Shown piece by piece: positions 8,130 to 17,185 of a DNA stretch of 64,000 bases. Each line of letters begins with the position of its first letter. Within the stretch, counting starts at the first letter, position 1. The notes below the pieces were generated by a model that saw only the letters and a program-made list of their open reading frames with translations, did not search any database and had not been told where the DNA came from. The position numbers and the translations under genes are program-made. The stretch comes from Pseudomonas viridiflava. Its GTDB lineage: Bacteria; Pseudomonadota; Gammaproteobacteria; Pseudomonadales; Pseudomonadaceae. The DNA is taken from contig NZ_UTVH01000031.1 of the NCBI RefSeq assembly GCF_900585905.1, forward strand, positions 124,001 through 188,000, read 5' to 3'.

Positions 8130-9065
8130 TCATGGCTGCGCAGACTCAAGGTCGGCGCAAGTGCGGGAAATGTCGCTGCCCTGCTCAGACTCGCTCGCAA
8201 GCAGGGCTTTGGCAATCGCGTCAGCGATGTACTGCAGTGAGAACAAACCACCATAGGTCCAGGTCGGCACCATGCTCGCGAAATGCTTGGAACGAACGAA
8301 AGGCATGGCCTGCCACATCGCAGATTCGAACAGCTTTTCCTGCTGGTAAAACGGCTCGAAATACAGCACGTAGCCAGCGTTAACATATGCCAGGCGAGCC
8401 ACGGGCAGTTGGGTGATTCCCCAACTGGCGGGAGGCAGTACGAATGAGGCCTTCATCCCCAGTTGCTTCAACGCGACATCTGGCATGGAGTTATCCCCAA
8501 ACACCAGTACTGTTGTAGGACTAGCAAAGCGGGCTAATGTGACGTCCGGGAGCCCCGCAGGGAAGTGCGCTTTTAGCTTGCACTGCAGCATTTCGAAATG
8601 CGCAGTCAAGGCATTCAAACGCTCTTTGGCCACAGGGAGTTGATCAACTCGGCTGGCCAAGCTCAGATAGCGCTGACGAGCGGCAGGCATGGCCGCTATA
8701 TTGGCGTTGTAGTCCTCCAGCGATAGCACGGGGGCGATGTGCTCAAGCATAGGTTCAATGCGCTCAAGAACCGGGCTGGTCACAATCAGATCAGGCTTGA
8801 GCTCTGCCAGTAATTCAAGATTGGGCTCGTTTCGCGATCCGGCACTAGGCACACTCTCGGGCAGTGCGGGCTTAATCACCCAGCGCCGATAATCTTCAGC
8901 GTCCACCACCGCCATGGGCGTGATGTCGAGATTGAGCAGGTATTCTGCGGCCTCCCAATTCAGCGCAACTACTTGAAGGTTAGCCGCTTGAGCGATCGCC
9001 GGAGGCACTCGCAGCAAGACGAGCATCGTCAACGGGAGAACCAAGAGTATCCGACTAGGCGTCAT
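8130..9065 (-). CDS. FhuD-like periplasmic iron-siderophore binding protein
   Basis: A 311-residue class III periplasmic binding protein with a hydrophobic signal peptide (cleavage probably near Ala25-Ala28). It has the two-lobe layout with LNWEAAEYLLNLDI near the N terminus, LAELKPDLIVTS near residue 90 and GGLFSLQYIADAIAKAL at the C terminus, as in FhuD/BtuF. It is the last gene of the RiPP operon. Its start overlaps the end of the permease gene by 11 bp, giving the order ATPase-permease-binding protein as in fhuCDB-type systems. It should deliver an Fe(III)-hydroxamate or similar chelate to the fused permease. Ligand specificity is not readable. Confidence 0.85.
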   Translation of the reverse strand: MTPSRILLVLPLTMLVLLRVPPAIAQAANLQVVALNWEAAEYLLNLDITPMAVVDAEDYRRWVIKPALPESVPSAGSRNEPNLELLAELKPDLIVTSPVLERIEPMLEHIAPVLSLEDYNANIAAMPAARQRYLSLASRVDQLPVAKERLNALTAHFEMLQCKLKAHFPAGLPDVTLARFASPTTVLVFGDNSMPDVALKQLGMKASFVLPPASWGITQLPVARLAYVNAGYVLYFEPFYQQEKLFESAMWQAMPFVRSKHFASMVPTWTYGGLFSLQYIADAIAKALLASESEQGSDISRTCADLESAQP

Positions 9066-11094
9066 GGGCTTGTTTTCCGCCGACAGCGAGCAGGTAAATG
9101 AAGTAGCCGCCGCAGAGAATAGAGGCGACGATGCCGACTGGCAGGGCGAGCGGATAGATCAGCACGCGAGCCAGCCAGTCGGAAACCAGCATGAACAGCG
9201 CCCCGATCAGGGCACTCAGCAACAGCTGAGGCACCGCCCGTTGCGCGCCGAGCAAGCGCGCCATGTGCGGCGCAAGCAGACCGAGGAAGGTCACCGGCCC
9301 AAGCGCACAGGTCGCCATCGCGCACAAGGCCGCCGCCACGGTCATCAGGCTCGCGCGCGTATGCACGGTATTGAGCCCCAGGCCGGTCGCCAGTGAGTCC
9401 CCCATCGCAATGATGCTCAAGCCTCGCTGGCAAACTATACCGATCCCCATTGCAAGCAACACGCCCGCGCACAGCCCCGTTGCCTGATAGGGGCTCACGG
9501 CATAGGACGATCCTGCCATCCAGTGGAGTAATGCGAACGAGTCATTGCTGCCTTTGGCCAGAGCGAGCTGCACAGCGGCATTAAGCAATGCGCCTAAAGA
9601 TAGCCCGGTAAGGGCCAGCGCGGCGGGAGAGTACCCATGGGGACGCCCCAGCCAGAGCAGGCCGACGAGGACCAACAGGCTACCGAGCAAGGCAGCCGCC
9701 GTTGCGCTGGCGCTTTGTACGGCCGTTCCGAAGACCACCACGCTGACCACCACTGCCAATGTCGCCCCCGCGCTCAAGCCTAGTATGTCTGGACTGGCCA
9801 TGGGGTTGCGCAGCAATCGCTGAAGAAACATACCCGCGATCGAAAGCCCGGCGCCTACGCTGGCTGAAGCCAAGATTCCAGGCCAGCGCAGGGACCACAT
9901 TAGGCCGCTCGGCCAAGCGATGTGCCAGCCATGAAAGCCGGGGCCTATGCATAGGCTGCCCAGGACCAGAAACGGAACCAGCACGACACACATCACCACG
10001 CGACGACGGCTGACCCTAACAGGGGCATCATTGGAAAATGCCCCCGGCGGCTGCTCGTTGGCCGGCAGCTTGCGATGCGCCAACCAGAGTAACAAGGGCG
10101 CACCCAGCAGGGTGGCGACTGCACCGCTGGGGACCAGACTACCGGCCCATTGACTTAAGTACAGCGCTGCTATGTCAGTCCCCAGCAGCAGCGTCGCGCC
10201 CAGTAGCAGGCTGAAAAGCATCTCATCGGGCGCAGCCCTGGCGCCCAGTAAGCGCGCCACGTTAGGGGCCAGCAATCCGATGAAACCGATCAGCCCCACC
10301 GTCGTGATTGCGACCGAACACAACCATGTCGCTGCCAGCAACAGCACAGGGATGCATAGCCTGACGTTCAGGCCCACGTTCTGTGCCGCGCTGCTGCCCA
10401 GTCGCAATAACGTCAGGGCGCGACCGCTCAACAGCAGGATCGGCAACATGATCCAAAGATTGTTTGCAAGCCAGCGAGCATTCTGCGAGCTGGTCTGGGC
10501 AAGATCGCCTGCCCCCCAGACGAAAAGACTCGACGTGTAGTGCTGATGGAACAGCACCACAACCGTCGTCACGGCCCCTAATAAAAGGTTGACCGTTAAT
10601 CCGCTGAGCACCATTCGAGCCCCGTTTTTCGCCTTGCCGGCGGCCATTGACAACGTCAGACCCAGCGCCGCAAGCCCGCCCATCATTGCCGGCAGTTGAG
10701 CATGCGCATTGAGCCAAGCAGGCGCCCAAACCGTCGCGCAAACCATCCCCAGCCATGCGCCCGAACCCACTCCCAGCGTCATGGGCGATACGAGCCGATT
10801 GCGCAGCGTTTGCTGAAACAGGCTGCCCGAAAGCCCCAGAGCGGCACCAACAAGTATCGCCATCATCGCTCGCGGAATGGCCGCATCACGGAAAAATAGC
10901 TCAGCGAATTCATGCCCGGCGCCATCCGCGAGCACCTTCCACTGGCGGGCCAGCGATAGGTCGTTCGCGCTCTGCGCATGCAACACCAGAAGGCTCATCA
11001 GCAGCAATCCTGTCGAGGCATAGCGCAGCGCCCGAGCGCTTTGGCCATGCCAAGAGGAGGCAGACTCTGCGATCATGGTGGTATCGATGCTCAA
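9055..11094 (-). CDS. FhuB-like fused FecCD-type siderophore permease
   Basis: A 679-residue inner-membrane permease made of two homologous FecCD halves of about 330 residues each, as in FhuB. Each half carries the family segments: VGAALGLSGSLFQQTLRNRL and then GFIGLLAPNVARLLGA in the first half, SIAGMFLQRLLRNPMASPDILG and then FLGLLAPHMARLLGA in the second. The likely TTG start at 11094 overlaps the ATPase stop; an ATG 18 bp further in is an alternative. With the flanking genes it completes a ferric-siderophore importer inside a RiPP operon. Confidence 0.88.
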   Translation of the reverse strand: MSIDTTMIAESASSWHGQSARALRYASTGLLLMSLLVLHAQSANDLSLARQWKVLADGAGHEFAELFFRDAAIPRAMMAILVGAALGLSGSLFQQTLRNRLVSPMTLGVGSGAWLGMVCATVWAPAWLNAHAQLPAMMGGLAALGLTLSMAAGKAKNGARMVLSGLTVNLLLGAVTTVVVLFHQHYTSSLFVWGAGDLAQTSSQNARWLANNLWIMLPILLLSGRALTLLRLGSSAAQNVGLNVRLCIPVLLLAATWLCSVAITTVGLIGFIGLLAPNVARLLGARAAPDEMLFSLLLGATLLLGTDIAALYLSQWAGSLVPSGAVATLLGAPLLLWLAHRKLPANEQPPGAFSNDAPVRVSRRRVVMCVVLVPFLVLGSLCIGPGFHGWHIAWPSGLMWSLRWPGILASASVGAGLSIAGMFLQRLLRNPMASPDILGLSAGATLAVVVSVVVFGTAVQSASATAAALLGSLLVLVGLLWLGRPHGYSPAALALTGLSLGALLNAAVQLALAKGSNDSFALLHWMAGSSYAVSPYQATGLCAGVLLAMGIGIVCQRGLSIIAMGDSLATGLGLNTVHTRASLMTVAAALCAMATCALGPVTFLGLLAPHMARLLGAQRAVPQLLLSALIGALFMLVSDWLARVLIYPLALPVGIVASILCGGYFIYLLAVGGKQAHDA

Positions 11095-11864
11095 AGCGAC
11101 TGCACCACGGCAATCTTGCCGGGTGCCCCCACATGCTCGACCAACGCAATCGGAATTTCATACAGACGGCTTAACAAATCATCCGACTGAAACTCAGTGA
11201 CCGAACCATCGAAAAATACCCGGCCGCCCTTCAGCGCAATGATCCGGTCAGCAATGCGCAACGCCATATTGATGTCGTGCAGGACGAGAATCATACCAAC
11301 GCCTTCACGCTGGTTGAGCTGACGCAACAGCGCCATCAACGTGTGCTGATGAGCAAGATCGAGGGCGGAGGTCGGTTCGTCGAGCAACAACATGGCCGCC
11401 CGCTGGGCCAATAACATGGCGATCCATGCCCGCTGGCGTTCGCCGCCAGAGAGGACGTCCAGCGCTTGATCCGCGTGTCGGGCGACGTCGGTAGACCCCA
11501 TGGCCTGCTGGGTCAACTGTTGATCTTCGCCGGTCCACGGACGGAACAACCCGCGCCAGGGAAAACGCCCCAATCGGACCAGCTCCTTCACAGTCAGGCC
11601 ACTGGCGTCAGGCAGATGCTGAGGCATGAAGGCGACGGATCGAGCGAACTGACGAGCGCTGTATTCGTGCAGCGGTTTATTCAGCATCCGCACACTGCCA
11701 CGATCCGGTTCAAGTTGACGCGACAGCAATTGCAGCAAGGTGGACTTACCCGAACCGTTATTACCCAGCACAACTGTCAGCTGGCCCCGGCGAATTGCGA
11801 GATGCTCGATGCTCAGAAGTGTTTTACGACCCCGTTGCACGTGCACATTTTCGAGTGTGAACAT
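11091..11864 (-). CDS. FhuC-like ABC ATPase for siderophore import
   Basis: A 257-residue ATPase with Walker A GNNGSGKST near residue 35, signature LSGGERQRAW near 140 and Walker B LLLDEPTSALDLAHQ, then the switch His in VLHDINMA. This is the FecE/FhuC subfamily pattern. It follows the SelO-like gene after 64 bp, the largest gap in the operon, and overlaps the permease gene. It energises import of an iron chelate. In this setting the importer may recapture a siderophore used by the product, supply iron, or serve immunity; the sequence does not decide. Confidence 0.88.
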   Translation of the reverse strand: MFTLENVHVQRGRKTLLSIEHLAIRRGQLTVVLGNNGSGKSTLLQLLSRQLEPDRGSVRMLNKPLHEYSARQFARSVAFMPQHLPDASGLTVKELVRLGRFPWRGLFRPWTGEDQQLTQQAMGSTDVARHADQALDVLSGGERQRAWIAMLLAQRAAMLLLDEPTSALDLAHQHTLMALLRQLNQREGVGMILVLHDINMALRIADRIIALKGGRVFFDGSVTEFQSDDLLSRLYEIPIALVEHVGAPGKIAVVQSL

Positions 11865-11928
11865 CAGGCGATGCTCTCAAGGCAATGGAGCGCATACATT
11901 GAAACTGACATCAGTTGGCACTTCCCTG

Positions 11929-13653
11929 TCATATGGATTGAGTTCTGCGAGGTAGCACGCCGCTCAACGCGCTAAAGGCTGGCTCCAGCGACTCGGCGAA
12001 ATTGAAACCCAAGGCTTGAAACGGCGCGACTGGCGTGGCGCCCAATGCAATGAGCAGCTCACGGGTGTTCGCGAAGCGCTGCTTGCCACCGTGCTCCGTT
12101 CGCAGCGTGTAGCGAGCATCCCCATGGCTGAAGCTCAAGGTGGCGTTCGGCAGATCGAATAACACCGTTTCATCTGTCTTTTGCGCAGACCAGATTGTCC
12201 CGATGATGCGACGCGCAAGCGCCAACAACTCGAACACATCAGGATTAGGATTTTGCAGCGTGGCCGCGACAAGACGATAGATAGACTCATTGCGCAGGCA
12301 TTCGCCCTGAGCACAGCGCCGACAGGCTTCAAGAAAACGTGCATGCACGAAAGTCTGCCAGTCGGCGTATGCCGATGCCTGGCCCGCGTACTGAGAGGTC
12401 AACTCGCCATACAGCACTGCGGAGTTGATCTCGCTCGCAGGCGGCTGACCACCATGCAGCAGAGGGCCATATAGCGTTAGAAGCGCGGCGTGAAACCCAT
12501 CCAGCGGCCTACCGCCGACGTCACATGCCGGGATTGCACCCTGGCCTTCGATCAAACGCCTCAGATGCTCTATCAACGGGGAGCAACGCTGCAACTGGCC
12601 CTTGTTCAGCGCCGGGCCCAATCCTGCCGCACTGAGCAGGGCACCTGGGTAGGCGCTGTTCCACACCTGCCCATAGTGTCGGGCGAAAGGCGCCAAGCTC
12701 AGGCGTGCGCCGTTGTATTTGTTGTAGGTATGGATCAGCTCGTCAGCGCATTCCACGGGCAGCCACGCCTCCTGAAGAAACGACGGAGTGGCTTCCCCTA
12801 GTTTTGGGCTGCTGCCGGTGGCTATGATCGACGCACTCGGCATGTCGAGCCATCGACCATCCAGGCTCACGTTAGATGGACTCATGACGCCATGAAAAAA
12901 ACGATGGGCGCGAGCAACCGCCATCTGTTTCGCACTGCGCCCCAGAAAATCAAACAGGAGTTTTTCAAAGCCTTCATGGCCTCGCGACAGTTTCGTCAGT
13001 TGCGTGTGCACCCGCTTAACCCTGAGCACGTCTGCAAGCACGGAGCTACGCGGATTGCGGGGCTCGAACTCGGCAGCACGCATAAAGTGGCCGGGACGCA
13101 GGCAGGGCGAACGCAAAAGAATAGCCGACGCGCCGCCCGGCCAGTCTACCGCGGCAGGTTCGTCAAAAAACAAGTCCAGGCCCGTGGCCACAATCCCATG
13201 GATCGCGGCAGCGCCGAACGGCAGCACAGCCTCGGCGACAAACGTGTAAATGACTTCCAAAAGGGCGTGTTCCAGGAAAAGCCCGCCATAACTGTATTTC
13301 AACGGGCTGCGCGCGCCCGCCAGCGGATTACAGCCGATGCCTTTGAGCTGCATGTCGCCGAGCAAACCCGCTCTGGCACCTCCGCCATTACCCGCAGTGC
13401 CCTGGCCGCCATAGGCTTCGGCCAGCAGCTCAATCCGTTCGGTCATCGAGAAGTGTTCGGCACCAAAACCGCTGCCCCCTGGCACTGCATAGCCATAGGT
13501 TGCCGCGATGCGCTGCAGATTTTGCCCACGCGTTTGCCCGGTCTTTTGCAGAGGGCTGCCATCTCGCTCATCCAGCCATAAGCCGCGCGCGTTTTTTAGG
13601 CGCAGAGCCGTGAACGGCACAAGCATTTCACTGAACCTCAAAGGGCTTAGCAT
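11929..13653 (-). CDS. SelO-like (YdiU fold) protein, MchC/MceJ-type maturation candidate
   Basis: A 574-residue protein that follows the SelO/YdiU layout: MQLKGIGCNPL near residue 102 aligns with the SelO nucleotide-binding LKGAG segment, then LEHALLEVIYTFVAEA, AILLRSPCLRPGHF, and FFHGVMSPSNVSLDGRWLD, which matches the SelO catalytic HGVMNTDN segment and metal site. SelO proteins transfer AMP to hydroxyl groups. The neighbouring HlyC-like gene overlaps its start by 7 bp. A large protein paired with an HlyC-like acyltransferase is the arrangement of mchC-mchD/mceJ-mceI, which link a siderophore to microcin C termini. The link to MchC is inference. A general adenylylation role in the RiPP pathway is an alternative. 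Confidence 0.62.
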   Translation of the reverse strand: MLSPLRFSEMLVPFTALRLKNARGLWLDERDGSPLQKTGQTRGQNLQRIAATYGYAVPGGSGFGAEHFSMTERIELLAEAYGGQGTAGNGGGARAGLLGDMQLKGIGCNPLAGARSPLKYSYGGLFLEHALLEVIYTFVAEAVLPFGAAAIHGIVATGLDLFFDEPAAVDWPGGASAILLRSPCLRPGHFMRAAEFEPRNPRSSVLADVLRVKRVHTQLTKLSRGHEGFEKLLFDFLGRSAKQMAVARAHRFFHGVMSPSNVSLDGRWLDMPSASIIATGSSPKLGEATPSFLQEAWLPVECADELIHTYNKYNGARLSLAPFARHYGQVWNSAYPGALLSAAGLGPALNKGQLQRCSPLIEHLRRLIEGQGAIPACDVGGRPLDGFHAALLTLYGPLLHGGQPPASEINSAVLYGELTSQYAGQASAYADWQTFVHARFLEACRRCAQGECLRNESIYRLVAATLQNPNPDVFELLALARRIIGTIWSAQKTDETVLFDLPNATLSFSHGDARYTLRTEHGGKQRFANTRELLIALGATPVAPFQALGFNFAESLEPAFSALSGVLPRRTQSI

Positions 13654-14066
13654 TGGCGTGCTCTAAAACGTCGATAACGCCGCACGGGGCGGTCATGTCG
13701 GACGAGCACGATGTCCCGCCACTGCCGGGTCAATGCCAACAGCTGCGTCAAGAAGCGTCCCCGAGCGCGAGCAACCAGCACCACATCCAGGACCAGCACC
13801 AGCGACCCCTCATTCCACTCATGGCGATACCTGGGCATCGGCCCGCCACGCTTGAGCGACAGATACGAATGCCGGTCGATGGCCGCCCAGATGATGTAGC
13901 CCTCGTGCTCGTTGGCCGACCCGTACAGAAACCGGTAATTGCCGCTGTACACCGAATGCATCAGCCGAGTGCCCTGCTCGATACTGGTCTCCAGGCCGGC
14001 CAGCGTGCGCAGCATGTGCAACCTCCCCAGATCCGCGTAAGCGGCATTGAGCTGCGGATCATTCAT
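13647..14066 (-). CDS. HlyC/MchD-like acyltransferase
   Basis: About 139 residues from an ATG that overlaps the S9 peptidase stop. The layout fits the toxin-activating acyltransferase (HlyC) family: a segment ending GYIIWAAIDRHSYL corresponds to the HlyC PVAYCSWANL strand, EWNEGSLVLVLDVV corresponds to DWTSGDRKWFIDWI, which carries the family's active-site Asp, and DIVLVRHDRPVRRYRRF matches the conserved C-terminal strand. The usual N-terminal catalytic His is not obvious. MchD and MceI of siderophore microcins are members of this family. Here it may help attach a siderophore or acyl group to the peptide. Confidence 0.55.
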   Translation of the reverse strand: MNDPQLNAAYADLGRLHMLRTLAGLETSIEQGTRLMHSVYSGNYRFLYGSANEHEGYIIWAAIDRHSYLSLKRGGPMPRYRHEWNEGSLVLVLDVVLVARARGRFLTQLLALTRQWRDIVLVRHDRPVRRYRRFRARQC

Positions 14067-15993
14067 CGCTGTCCACCTCGCACAGACCACCTTGCGGCGC
14101 CATGAGGCATTGGGCGCTGCTGGCGTCGCGTTCCGCTGCGGTCACCGTTTCAACGCGGCCACCCAGATAACGAGCCAGAAACGCTTCGATCATGGCGTTG
14201 AAATAGAGGGTGTTTTGCGGTCGCTGTAGGCCGTGCCCCTCATCCGGAAACAGCAGATAGGTGACCGGGATCGCATTATCGCGCAGGGCCGCACATAACT
14301 GATCGCTCTCATCCCTGCGCACGCGCACATCGTTCGCGCCATGCCCCACCAGCAATGGCTTTTTCAAGCGATGGGTGTGATGAATCGGTGAACGCTCGCG
14401 CAGCAGAGCACGGCCAGCATGCGTTTGCGGGTCACCGATGGCTTTGACGAAGACATGCCGAAGTGCGCCCCAGTAAGGCGGCATTGCATCGATGAACGTC
14501 TCCAGATTGGCCGGCCCGCAGAGATCGATCCCGCAGGCATAGCGTTCAGGCGTCCGGACCATGCTGGCAAGTACGGCATAGCCGCCATAGCTCACCCCCA
14601 TGATGCTCACACGCTGCGAGTCAGCGATGCCCTGCCCGACGGCCCAATCCACGGCGTCCAGCAAATCGTCATCCATTTGCCGGCCCCACTCGCCATCGCC
14701 GGCGTTGATGAACGCCTTGCCAAAACCACTGGAGCCGCGGAAGTTCACGCTCATCACGCTATACCCTCGATCGCTCAACCACTGGTGGTAGCTGTTGAAA
14801 CCGTAGCTGTCTCGCGCCCATGGCCCGCCATGGACCAACAGCACCAGCGCACTGATGTCACACGCCGGATCAGGACGGGTCACGTAAGACACCAGCGTGT
14901 GGCCGTCTCGCGCGATGATGTCGATGCACTGCATCGGCCTCATCGCCACCGCGTCCAACGTCGGATAAACACTCATCAACCTCTTCACCGAACCCGCGCC
15001 GCGGTCATACAGATGAACCACTGGCGGTCGGCAATCGGCGCTGCTGGCGATCACCCAGAGGCGATCGTCCTGGCTGCGGCTCAGCAACCGCCAATCCATG
15101 ACGCCAGATGTTCGCAGGTGCTCGATGTCACTGTGCAAACGAGCGTCGAGCGCAAAGTACGCTCTGCGCTCTCGCGTCACGCAGTAGGCAACAGGCTCAT
15201 ACGTGTCCAGGCTGAAAAGCAGCTCGGTGATATCGGCCCCAGGGTCCTGCGCGATCACACGGGTCACCCCCGAATCGAGTTCCATGCTGACCAGCGCCGC
15301 CGTATCGCGGTTTCGGCTGTCCAGCAAAAACAACCGCTTGCCGTCCCGGGACAGCATCAGCGCTCTGGACACGCGGGCATCTTCGGCAGGAAAACGCAGC
15401 CACTCCAGCCACAGCCCCTGTTCGTCCCGGCGCAGCAGTTCGAGTTCGCCAGTAGCACTCAGACGCGACGCGAAGCGCGGCTGGTAAAAGTCGTCGCAGG
15501 TGAAGGACATGAATCCCGGGTTTTCCAGCACGCACTGGCACTCGCCGGTCTCCAGATCGAGGGTGTAGAGGTCGAAGCACTGAGGCGAACGTTTGTTGCA
15601 CATGACAAGAATCTGCTGGGGGCGCTGGCGACTGATCGCGACGACCATCGAGCGGCTGCCCGCAAAGGGGGTGAGGTCGCGGCACGTCCCGGTCTCAATG
15701 TCGACGCAATGAACGTGGTAGTTCTCGTCACCTTCCAGATCGCGCAGATAGACGACATAGCGCGCCTGATATGTCCAGGCATACAGGCCGATTCCCTGGC
15801 CGCAGACATGGGTTATCGGCAGCGCGTCGGCCATCGCGTCCACCGGCGCCAGCCAGATGTTCATCGCCCCTTGGTGAGGTGCCAGCCAGGCCATGCGTTG
15901 ACCATTGGGCTCGATCTGCGGATTAAAACTGGCCGGATCACCAAACAGATGAGCGCGCGGAATGAGCGGCGGTGCAATGGCCGGGTTATTCAT
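14059..15993 (-). CDS. S9-family prolyl oligopeptidase-like serine peptidase
   Basis: A 644-residue cytoplasmic protein with an N-terminal beta-propeller (about 1-380, repeated blades such as YTLDLETGE) and a C-terminal alpha/beta hydrolase domain. The catalytic triad is visible: Ser468 in GVSYGGYA, Asp555 in GHGANDVRV and His587 in DEGHGL. The ATG at 15993 overlaps the permease stop by 8 bp. S9 peptidases of the acyl-aminoacyl/prolyl oligopeptidase type cut short peptides and are seen in several RiPP clusters. Plausible jobs are leader trimming or destruction of intracellular product as immunity. Confidence 0.82.
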   Translation of the reverse strand: MNNPAIAPPLIPRAHLFGDPASFNPQIEPNGQRMAWLAPHQGAMNIWLAPVDAMADALPITHVCGQGIGLYAWTYQARYVVYLRDLEGDENYHVHCVDIETGTCRDLTPFAGSRSMVVAISRQRPQQILVMCNKRSPQCFDLYTLDLETGECQCVLENPGFMSFTCDDFYQPRFASRLSATGELELLRRDEQGLWLEWLRFPAEDARVSRALMLSRDGKRLFLLDSRNRDTAALVSMELDSGVTRVIAQDPGADITELLFSLDTYEPVAYCVTRERRAYFALDARLHSDIEHLRTSGVMDWRLLSRSQDDRLWVIASSADCRPPVVHLYDRGAGSVKRLMSVYPTLDAVAMRPMQCIDIIARDGHTLVSYVTRPDPACDISALVLLVHGGPWARDSYGFNSYHQWLSDRGYSVMSVNFRGSSGFGKAFINAGDGEWGRQMDDDLLDAVDWAVGQGIADSQRVSIMGVSYGGYAVLASMVRTPERYACGIDLCGPANLETFIDAMPPYWGALRHVFVKAIGDPQTHAGRALLRERSPIHHTHRLKKPLLVGHGANDVRVRRDESDQLCAALRDNAIPVTYLLFPDEGHGLQRPQNTLYFNAMIEAFLARYLGGRVETVTAAERDASSAQCLMAPQGGLCEVDSDE

Positions 15994-17185
15994 GAAATTC
16001 CTTGCGGCGCAGGCGTGGAACCACCAGCGCAGCCGCCACAAGGCCGAGTACCGCGCAGTAGGCCAACGACGCAACCACGACCCGGCCGCTGATAGAAATG
16101 GCAAACGCCAGCTCCCGGGACTGGCTGTAGGTGGTGAACGTCATGCCGGAGAAAGCGGTTAAACACACCGCCAGGCCCAGCAAGCCACCGGCGCAACCGA
16201 CTAGACCGATCTGGGCGACATGGGCCACGAGGCGTTCTCGTCCATAGCCCACCAGCGCCAGCACGCGCATGTCGGCGGCATGGTTCATCAGCAACGATTC
16301 CATCAGCGCCGCCACGCCCGTTACGGCAACGATGCCGGCCAGCGCGGCGAACCCTAGGCCGAAATACATGACCAACCCGATCAGGTCTTGTGCCTGGCCC
16401 GAGTAGTGCGCGCGGCTATCGCGCACCGTCAGCGTGTCTTTTTCAACATCGGTCAAGGTCGCGTTGTAGCCCGCCGCTGCATCTGCCGGGCCGCCGAACG
16501 CCACGACGCTGTAGACCGGCGCAAGGCCGTAGTCGGTACGCAATTGAACCATGTCACTCCAGAATTCGGACTCGCGGACCGAGCCCCCCGAGGTGAACGA
16601 GCCGACGATTGTCCAGGGCTGACCGCGCAGGGTGATGCGCTTGCCGATGGCAAACTCCGGGTAATGCCGGCGCAGGCTCTCACCGACGATTACCTCGTTG
16701 TGGTCTGGGGCGAAACGCCGGCCCTGGACGATGTCGACGTAATCCGCGCCGCTGACGGGATTTTTCAGGCTGAACGCCGCGTCGGTGACCCCCCGGACGA
16801 TGAACTCCTTGGCGCCACCCTCTACCGTCTGGCGCGCCAGAAGCGCCACTTCGGCAGAGGACGTCCGCTTCTGCGGGCCATTGGCATCGTGCAAGTGATC
16901 GAGATACAAAGCCTGGGTCCGGGTCACCTGGCTCATCAGCTCGGTGTTGGCGTGGGCATTGATCATGAAGTACCAGCCCGGCTGCACACTGGCATCAACC
17001 GTTGAGCGCAGCCCTTCGCGGACCGCGAACGTCAGGACGACAGCAGCCATGACCACCGCGAAGCTGAGGACCATCGCCGCTAGGTAAACGGGTTTGCGCA
17101 GCAGCTGGCGAAAATAGATGCCAGCCAATACCAGGGTTCGGCTCAATGCCGAGCTGGCGGCGACGGATTGACCGATCGGGATCAT
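15986..17185 (-). CDS. FtsX/MacB-like ABC exporter permease (second subunit)
   Basis: About 399 residues from the ATG that overlaps the upstream permease stop (ATGA). One N-terminal membrane segment (LAAMVLSFAVVMAAVVLTF), a large periplasmic domain, and three C-terminal segments give the 1+3 topology of MacB/LolCE permeases. Together with the preceding permease, the LolD-like ATPase and the periplasmic adaptor it forms a heteromeric tripartite-type exporter, likely for the mature peptide or for immunity. Confidence 0.83.
   Translation of the reverse strand: MIPIGQSVAASSALSRTLVLAGIYFRQLLRKPVYLAAMVLSFAVVMAAVVLTFAVREGLRSTVDASVQPGWYFMINAHANTELMSQVTRTQALYLDHLHDANGPQKRTSSAEVALLARQTVEGGAKEFIVRGVTDAAFSLKNPVSGADYVDIVQGRRFAPDHNEVIVGESLRRHYPEFAIGKRITLRGQPWTIVGSFTSGGSVRESEFWSDMVQLRTDYGLAPVYSVVAFGGPADAAAGYNATLTDVEKDTLTVRDSRAHYSGQAQDLIGLVMYFGLGFAALAGIVAVTGVAALMESLLMNHAADMRVLALVGYGRERLVAHVAQIGLVGCAGGLLGLAVCLTAFSGMTFTTYSQSRELAFAISISGRVVVASLAYCAVLGLVAAALVVPRLRRKEFHE

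Noticed and set aside
14419..16092. 557-codon plus-strand frame
   Set aside because: Antisense shadow of the S9 peptidase gene, which has a clear catalytic triad and operon overlaps.
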